Source of the DNA: Rhizobium sp. CCGE531
Lineage (GTDB): Bacteria; Pseudomonadota; Alphaproteobacteria; Rhizobiales; Rhizobiaceae
Length of the DNA: 64,000 nucleotides
Assembly: GCF_003627795.1 (NCBI RefSeq)
Contig: NZ_CP032684.1
Span: 3,842,001-3,906,000 of the forward strand
Direction: 5' to 3'
The position numbers and the translations under genes are program-made. Below are positions 59,597 to 64,000 of the stretch, piece after piece. The notes beneath the pieces were generated by a model. The model was given only the letters and a program-made list of their open reading frames with translations. It did no database searches and was not told where the DNA came from. Within the stretch, counting starts at the first letter, position 1. Each line of letters opens with the position of its first letter.

Positions 59597-60020
59597 GACC
59601 GGCCAAGACCGGCGGCGCGCAATGATGGGCAATTCATCACCTCTTCGGGCTGCGTCTGATCAATTTTTGCACTTTAAATTTTCTAGTAGAATCGCAGTTT
59701 GATTGCCGCCGGCGTCTCGCGGCAAGCTGCCAAGACACGCTAATCGACGCGCACGCCTTGCGTGAAGGGTGCTGCACCGCAACAACAATCAGATGACGAA
59801 ATAGGGCGGCTTTGAGAATTGTCACCATGCCGCACTGCACCATCGATCATCAATTATTAGCGGTGACGGAAACGGCGGCTCTCTCGGCGGCCCAATCGCC
59901 ATTCCTTGAGAAAAATATTCGCAATTGCCCGATTGTTTTGCAGTTTTCTACGCTTTCGCGCTGCAATTTTTCTGCCATGTATGCAACATTGAATGAACGC
60001 TCCAGAAACGGAAGAAAACG
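59597..60020. other. Divergent intergenic region
   Basis: About 420 bases between the esterase and the amino acid transporter. It must hold both promoters. The A/T-rich part (59650-59700, 59905-60000) lies next to each gene. No ORF, riboswitch or repeat was recognised. Confidence 0.4.
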
Positions 60021-60794
60021 ATGAACTGGTTGAAGACTGTTGCCGCCGCCGCCCTCGTGCAGGCGGCATTCCTGCTCCCCGCCCATGCCGGTGAAAACCT
60101 CAAGGCGATCCAGTCGGCCGGCGTATTCAAGGTCGGCACGGAAGGTACCTACGCGCCCTTCACCTTTCATGACGGGAGCGGCAAGCTCACCGGCTTCGAC
60201 GTCGAGATCGCCGAGGCGATCGCCGGAAAGCTCGGCGTCAAGGCGCAGTTCCTGGAAGGCAAGTGGGATGGCCTGATCGCCGGCCTCGACGCCAACCGCT
60301 ACGACGCCGTCATCAACGAAGTCGGCGTCACCGAAGCCCGCAAGAAGAAATATGACTTCTCCGAGCCCTACATCGCCTCCAAGGCCGTGCTGATCGTCAA
60401 GGACAGCAATACCGACATCAAGAATTTCGCCGATCTCAAGGGCAAGAAGTCGGCACAGTCGCTGACCAGCAACTTCGGCAAGCTCGCCACGGAAGCCGGC
60501 GCCGAACTCGTGGGCACCGACGGCTTCGACCAGTCGATCCAGCTCGTGCTGACCGGCCGCGCCGACGCCACCATCAACGACAGCCTTTCCTTCCTCGATT
60601 TCAAGAAGCACAAGGCCGACGCGCCGGTGAAGATCGTCGCCCAGCAGGCCAATGCCGATTTTTCCGCCGTCATCGTCCGCAAGGGCGAGCCTGAACTGGT
60701 AACCGCCATCAACAAGGCGCTGGCCGATATCAAGGCCGATGGCACCTATGACAAGATCTCGCAGAAATACTTCGGACAGGACGTTTCGAAGTAA
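60021..60794 (+). CDS. Amino acid ABC transporter, substrate-binding protein (cystine-type)
   Basis: 257 residues with a Sec signal (VAAAALVQAAFLLPAHAGE). The mature domain resembles FliY/TcyJ cystine-binding proteins: GVFKVGTEGTYAPFTFHD, KLTGFDVEIAEAIAGKLGV, KWDGLIAGLDANRYDAVIN and RKKKYDFSEPYI. Cystine is the best guess; other polar amino acids are possible. The gene is separated from the permease by a strong hairpin. Confidence 0.9.
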   Translation: MNWLKTVAAAALVQAAFLLPAHAGENLKAIQSAGVFKVGTEGTYAPFTFHDGSGKLTGFDVEIAEAIAGKLGVKAQFLEGKWDGLIAGLDANRYDAVINEVGVTEARKKKYDFSEPYIASKAVLIVKDSNTDIKNFADLKGKKSAQSLTSNFGKLATEAGAELVGTDGFDQSIQLVLTGRADATINDSLSFLDFKKHKADAPVKIVAQQANADFSAVIVRKGEPELVTAINKALADIKADGTYDKISQKYFGQDVSK

Positions 60795-60826
60795 GAAGTA
60801 GGCAGCGACATAAAACTGTGAAAAAG

Positions 60827-60854
60827 ATGCGTCCGGGGTCACCTCCGGACGCAT
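60827..60854 (+). terminator. Hairpin between binding-protein and permease genes
   Basis: Stem atgcgtccgg/ccggacgcat with an eight-base loop and only a weak T-tract. It may end part of the transcripts or protect the 3' end, giving more binding protein than permease. Confidence 0.6.
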
Positions 60855-60876
60855 TCTCTTATCGAAAGGCTTCTTC

Positions 60877-61557
60877 GTGGAGCATTGGCTGCAACTGATG
60901 TGGGAGTCACTGGGCACGCTGCTTTGGGCAGGGCTCATCTTCACCATCCCGCTCACCTTGGTTACCTTCGTCCTCGGTCTGTTGCTTGGCCTGCTCACCG
61001 CCGTCACGCGCCTGTTCGGCCCGCCGCCGCTGGTGGCTGTCGCCCGTTTCTATGTCTGGGTGATCCGCGGCACGCCGCTTCTGGTGCAGCTCTTCGTCAT
61101 CTTCTACGGCCTGCCGAGCCTCGGCATTCTGCTCGACGCCTTCCCGGCCGCCGTGATCGGCTTTACGCTGAGCGTCGGCGCCTATACGTCCGAGATCATC
61201 CGCGCCGTCATCTCCTCCGTGCCGAAGGGCCAGTGGGAAGCCGCCTATTCGACCGGCATGAACTGGCGCCAGGCGATGAGCCGCACCATCCTGCCGCAGG
61301 CGGCGCGCGTCGCCGTGCCGCCGCTCTCCAATACCTTCATCTCGCTGGTCAAGGACACCTCGCTTGCCGCTGCCATCACCGTGCCGGAGTTGTTCCAGGC
61401 CGCGCAGCGCATCGTGGCGACGACCTACGAGCCGCTGATCCTCTATGTCGAGGCTGCCCTCATCTATCTGGTCATGAGCTCCTTCCTGTCGGTGCTGCAG
61501 GGCTCACTCGAGCGCCGTTTCGCCCGCTATGGCGGCACGCTGGAGGCACGCACATGA
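60877..61557 (+). CDS. Amino acid ABC transporter permease
   Basis: 226 residues, a HisM/GlnP-type permease. Five or so membrane helices; GTPLLVQLFVIFYGLPSLGI and the EAA loop EAAYSTGMNWRQAMSRTILP are visible. It starts at GTG 60877 after aaagg. Its stop overlaps the ATPase start (ATGA). Confidence 0.94.
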   Translation: MEHWLQLMWESLGTLLWAGLIFTIPLTLVTFVLGLLLGLLTAVTRLFGPPPLVAVARFYVWVIRGTPLLVQLFVIFYGLPSLGILLDAFPAAVIGFTLSVGAYTSEIIRAVISSVPKGQWEAAYSTGMNWRQAMSRTILPQAARVAVPPLSNTFISLVKDTSLAAAITVPELFQAAQRIVATTYEPLILYVEAALIYLVMSSFLSVLQGSLERRFARYGGTLEART

Positions 61558-62315
61558 TCGAGCTGTCCCACATCGAAAAGCGCTTCGGCGACAACATCAT
61601 CCTCAAGGACATCAGCCTGATGATCCCGGAAGGAACAGTGACGGCGCTCGTCGGTCCTTCAGGCGGCGGCAAGAGCACGCTCTTGCGCTGCATCAACCTT
61701 CTGGAAATCCCGACCGCCGGAACGATCCGCATCGGCGGAGAATCCGTCTCTTTTGTGCCCAACAAGCGCGTTGCATGGCAGGATATCCAGAAGATCCGCC
61801 GCCAGACCGGCATGGTCTTCCAGAATTTCCAGCTCTTCCCGCATCGCACCGCCATCGAGAACGTCATGGAAGGGCTGACGACCGTGCTGCGCTGGCCCGC
61901 CGCAAAAGCGCGCGCCCGCGCCGTCGAGCTGCTGACCAAGGTCGGCATGGCACACAAGATGGACGCCTGGCCCTCGACGCTCTCGGGCGGCCAGCAGCAG
62001 CGCGTCGCCATCGCCCGGGCGCTTGCCCCCTCGCCGCGCGTGCTGCTCTGCGACGAGCCGACCTCGGCGCTCGATCCGGAACTGGCGGCCGAAGTGGTCG
62101 ATGTCCTCGGCAAACTCGCCAATGAGGGCACGACCATGGTCATGGCGACACACGACCTGCGCTTGGCGTCGAAGATCGCCAACAACGTGGTATTTCTCGA
62201 GGCCGGCGACATCGTCGAGACCGGCTCGTCGCGCAACGTCTTCTCCAACCCCTCGCAGGAGCGGACGAAGCAGTTCATCTCGACGCTGAATTCAGGGCTC
62301 AGCTACGATATATAA
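61554..62315 (+). CDS. Amino acid ABC transporter ATP-binding protein
   Basis: 253 residues. Walker A GPSGGGKSTLLRC, Q-loop GMVFQNFQLFPHRTAIENV, signature TLSGGQQQRVAIARAL, Walker B VLLCDEPTSALDPEL and switch His ATHDLRLA. It belongs to the GlnQ/HisP class and completes the operon with the permease. Confidence 0.95.
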   Translation: MIELSHIEKRFGDNIILKDISLMIPEGTVTALVGPSGGGKSTLLRCINLLEIPTAGTIRIGGESVSFVPNKRVAWQDIQKIRRQTGMVFQNFQLFPHRTAIENVMEGLTTVLRWPAAKARARAVELLTKVGMAHKMDAWPSTLSGGQQQRVAIARALAPSPRVLLCDEPTSALDPELAAEVVDVLGKLANEGTTMVMATHDLRLASKIANNVVFLEAGDIVETGSSRNVFSNPSQERTKQFISTLNSGLSYDI

Positions 62316-62353
62316 GCGGATCGCAAGCGCCCATTTCGTGGGCAAGCCATGCA

Positions 62354-62382
62354 TTGACGATGCAGGGCTTTGCGAATAGCTT
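62354..62382 (+). promoter_or_regulatory. Possible promoter of the leader peptide and exporter gene
   Basis: TTGACG (62354-62359), 17 bases, TAGCTT (62377-62382). Transcription would begin at about 62389-62390, right at the leader ATG. The -10 match is weak. Confidence 0.4.
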
Positions 62383-62389
62383 TGGCGCC

Positions 62390-62446
62390 ATGAACACAGC
62401 ACTTGTTCTCGTAGTAGTAGGAAGGCGCATGGGCAGGATGGTGTAA
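62390..62446 (+). CDS. Putative leader peptide, Leu/Val-rich, possibly leaderless
   Basis: 18 residues: MNTALVLVVVGRRMGRMV. Five of residues 5-10 are Val or Leu encoded as CTT GTT CTC GTA GTA GTA (LVLVVV), a run typical of attenuation peptides for branched-chain amino acids. There is no ribosome binding site, but the predicted transcript starts at the ATG, as in the leaderless rhizobial trpL. A hairpin and a terminator follow. Confidence 0.45.
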   Translation: MNTALVLVVVGRRMGRMV

Positions 62447-62502
62447 CCATCCGGCGAAAGCACCCATGCGCGGTAAGCAGGCTCCTGACGGGGCCTTTTT
62501 TA
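62425..62502 (+). promoter_or_regulatory. Putative attenuator: two nested stems and an intrinsic terminator
   Basis: Stem gcgcatggg (62425-62433) pairs with cccatgcgc (62463-62471), enclosing ggatggt (62436-62442) with accatcc (62446-62452). Then aggctcc/ggggcct (62479-62496) with six Ts forms a terminator 69 bases before the exporter ATG. I could not identify an obvious antiterminator pairing for the terminator's left arm. Confidence 0.5.
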
Positions 62503-62570
62503 TTGCCCTGAAACAGGGCGGCGCCTCGTCAGATCTCCCTCGACTTCCCACTCACACGACGGACAAGGCC

Positions 62571-63824
62571 ATGACGCGCACCGAGAGCCGCATCGAAAGT
62601 TCAGCCACGCAAGCAATCGAAGACACAACCATCGGACAAGCCGCCACGCCGCCGCGGCTGACGACCCTCATCCTGCTTTCGGCGCTTGCCGTGCTGCCGG
62701 TCAACATGATCCTGCCGTCGCTGCCGAAGATCGCGGCGACGTTCCACGCCGATTTCGCCCTCGTGAACCTCTCGGTTGCTGGTTTTTCCATCGTCACCGC
62801 CTCCCTTGAGGCGATCGGCGGCGCGATATCGGATCGGTTCGGCCGCCGACCGGTGGTCCTGACGGCGCTCGCGATCTTCATCGTCGCCTCGATCGGCTGC
62901 GTTCTCGCCCCCGATATCGGCACCTTTCTCGTCTTCCGCTCGATGCAGGCCTGCATCGGCCCGTGCTATTCCGTCGCCCTCGTCATCATCAAGGAAACAT
63001 CAAACGAGCGCGAGGCTGCCAGCAAATTCGGCTATCTCGCCATGGGATGGGCGTTGGCACCCATGGTCGGGCCGCTGTTCGGTGGCTCGCTGGACGAGTT
63101 TTTCGGCTGGCGGGCGAGCTTCATCGTCCTCGCGATCCTCGGCATTGCCGCCTTCCTTCTCTCCATGCGCGAATTAAGGGGATCGAGAGCACCGCCGGGT
63201 ACGCGGAGGAACTATCTTGCCTCCTATGGGCTGCTTTTGTCTTCGGCGCGATTCTGGTCCTATACCCTCTGCATGGCCTGCTCGATGGGCGTTCTGTATA
63301 TCTTCCTCGGAGGAGCGCCGCTCACGATAGGCGATACGCTCGGCGGCTCGAGCGCCAGGCTCGGCTTCTACATGGGCCTGGTTCCAGCCGGTTTCATTCT
63401 GGGCAGCTACCTGGCCGGCCGCTACGCCGCGAAAATTCCGCTCGGCATGATCCTCGTCATCGCCCGGCTTCTGACCTGCATCGGCCTGTCGATCGGCTTG
63501 GCGTTGCCGCTATCGGGCGCGACAAATATCTGGGCACTGTTCGGCCCCTGCATATTCATCGGCATCGGCAACGGCCTGACTATGCCGGCGGCCAATAGCG
63601 GCGCCATGTCGGTACGATCGGATATGGTTGGGACGGCCGCTGGGCTTGCCGCCGCCATGCGGATCGCAGGCGGCGCGCTCATCGGTTCCATTGGCGGGCT
63701 GTTCCTTGCGCAATCGGCAACGATCCATGCGCTGTTCGCGCCGATGCTGATATCCGCACTGCTCGCGCTGCTGGCGGCACTTTGGGCCGTCTTCGTGGAG
63801 CGGTATGCCCATAAGCCGGGATAA
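62571..63824 (+). CDS. MFS exporter, Bcr/CflA (DHA1) family
   Basis: 417 residues from ATG 62571, with about 12 membrane helices. Typical blocks are LSALAVLPVNMILPSLPKIA, GAISDRFGRRPVVL (motif A) and FRSMQACIGPCYSVALVIIK. Bcr/CflA proteins export drugs such as bicyclomycin and chloramphenicol, and some export dipeptides or cysteine. The leader region suggests translation-coupled control. Confidence 0.92.
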   Translation: MTRTESRIESSATQAIEDTTIGQAATPPRLTTLILLSALAVLPVNMILPSLPKIAATFHADFALVNLSVAGFSIVTASLEAIGGAISDRFGRRPVVLTALAIFIVASIGCVLAPDIGTFLVFRSMQACIGPCYSVALVIIKETSNEREAASKFGYLAMGWALAPMVGPLFGGSLDEFFGWRASFIVLAILGIAAFLLSMRELRGSRAPPGTRRNYLASYGLLLSSARFWSYTLCMACSMGVLYIFLGGAPLTIGDTLGGSSARLGFYMGLVPAGFILGSYLAGRYAAKIPLGMILVIARLLTCIGLSIGLALPLSGATNIWALFGPCIFIGIGNGLTMPAANSGAMSVRSDMVGTAAGLAAAMRIAGGALIGSIGGLFLAQSATIHALFAPMLISALLALLAALWAVFVERYAHKPG

Positions 63825-63832
63825 GGGCATCC

Positions 63833-63872
63833 CTGCCGCAAAGCCGGCTGTAACAGTCAGGCTTTGCGGCAG
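63833..63872. terminator. Convergent hairpin between the exporter and the pyc-like gene
   Basis: A perfect 13-bp stem ctgccgcaaagcc/ggctttgcggcag with a 14-base loop; no T-tract. It can act for both strands. Confidence 0.6.
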
Positions 63873-63924
63873 AAGACATTCTGCATGTCAGCCGGCAGCT
63901 ATGGTCGAAGCTGCCCTTGGCCGA

Positions 63925-64000
63925 TTAAGCGCCATAGACGACGAGCAGATCCTTTGCGTCGATCTGGTCGCCGGCGCGCACGAGAACCTCGGAAACCGTG
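63925..64000 (-). CDS. C-terminal end of a biotin-carrier domain protein, probably pyruvate carboxylase
   Basis: Only 24 codons are in the window. They read TVSEVLVRAGDQIDAKDLLV, then VYGA and the stop, the last strands of a biotinyl/lipoyl domain. The G-D-Q-I-x-A-K-D-L-L ending is that of rhizobial pyruvate carboxylase, but other biotin-carrier proteins cannot be excluded. Confidence 0.65.
   Translation of the reverse strand, partial: TVSEVLVRAGDQIDAKDLLVVYGA

Noticed and set aside
62471..62502. Guanidine-II (mini-ykkC) riboswitch before the exporter
   Set aside because: The second stem contains gacgg, but the first stem lacks an ACGR loop and the pair does not have the mini-ykkC layout; an attenuator-type terminator explains it better.

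Overview
The window is a GC-rich chromosomal segment from an alphaproteobacterium of the Rhizobiaceae, most like Rhizobium. The reasons are the gene families (an amino acid:carrier protein ligase cluster as in Agrobacterium and Bradyrhizobium, two-gene phbAB with PhaR, RpoH beside CarD, a Suv3-type helicase, a SAM-II riboswitch before metA) and the many rhizobial intergenic palindromes. No prophage, CRISPR array, tRNA or rRNA gene was seen. Two insertion sequences are present: an IS110-family element and an IS200-type element.

Layout. 1-729 is the 3' part of a sugar-type ABC ATPase, followed by a nested palindromic element. 1039-6909 (minus) is a five-gene operon: carrier protein, acyl-CoA dehydrogenase-like protein, amino acid:carrier protein ligase, DUF1839 protein, GH2 glycosidase. 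7270-10104 is the EF-P beta-lysylation module (epmB, epmA, efp). 10317-12167 is a YddA/BacA-type ABC fusion whose ATPase motifs are degenerate. 12333-16844 holds a MoxR ATPase, an IS110 element sitting in a palindromic repeat, a SAM-II riboswitch, metA and a VWA protein. 17228-22200 is galM plus an N-acetylglucosamine catabolic operon (gntR, SIS deaminase, nagA, SIS protein). 22206-26560 is an RND efflux pair. 26876-29361 is an ABC-F protein and thiN. 29434-31664 is a divergent MarR/MFS pair. 31737-35410 is a TPP riboswitch and thiBPQ. 35681-43630 holds an M48 protease, rpoH, carD, fdxA, an S4 protein and a Suv3-like helicase.

43631-44855 is about 1.2 kb without a convincing gene. It has a dense cluster of GANTC (CcrM methylation) sites, three copies of a precisely spaced repeat, and a perfect CtrA box. 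Small stress-type membrane and lipoprotein genes follow. 45867-48748 is phbB, phbA and phaR. 49041-49639 is the IS200-type element. 49715-54928 holds rpmF, a GST, mtgA, a farnesyl-diphosphate synthase, a LysE exporter and ispG. 55056-59596 holds two transporters and an acyltransferase/CE2 esterase pair. 60021-62315 is a cystine-type amino acid ABC transporter. 62390-63824 is a Bcr/CflA-type exporter preceded by what looks like a leaderless leader peptide and terminator. The window closes with the C-terminal codons of a biotin-carrier protein, probably pyruvate carboxylase.

Strongest candidates for something undescribed: the GANTC/CtrA region with its repeat units (43799-44591); the apparent attenuator before the exporter (62390-62502); the IS110 insertion that keeps a CT core and borrows its stop codon from the target (13304-14399); the ABC fusion with dead ATPase motifs (10317-12167); and the glycosidase tied to the aminoacyl-carrier operon. 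All functions are read from sequence alone; no database or folding search was run.
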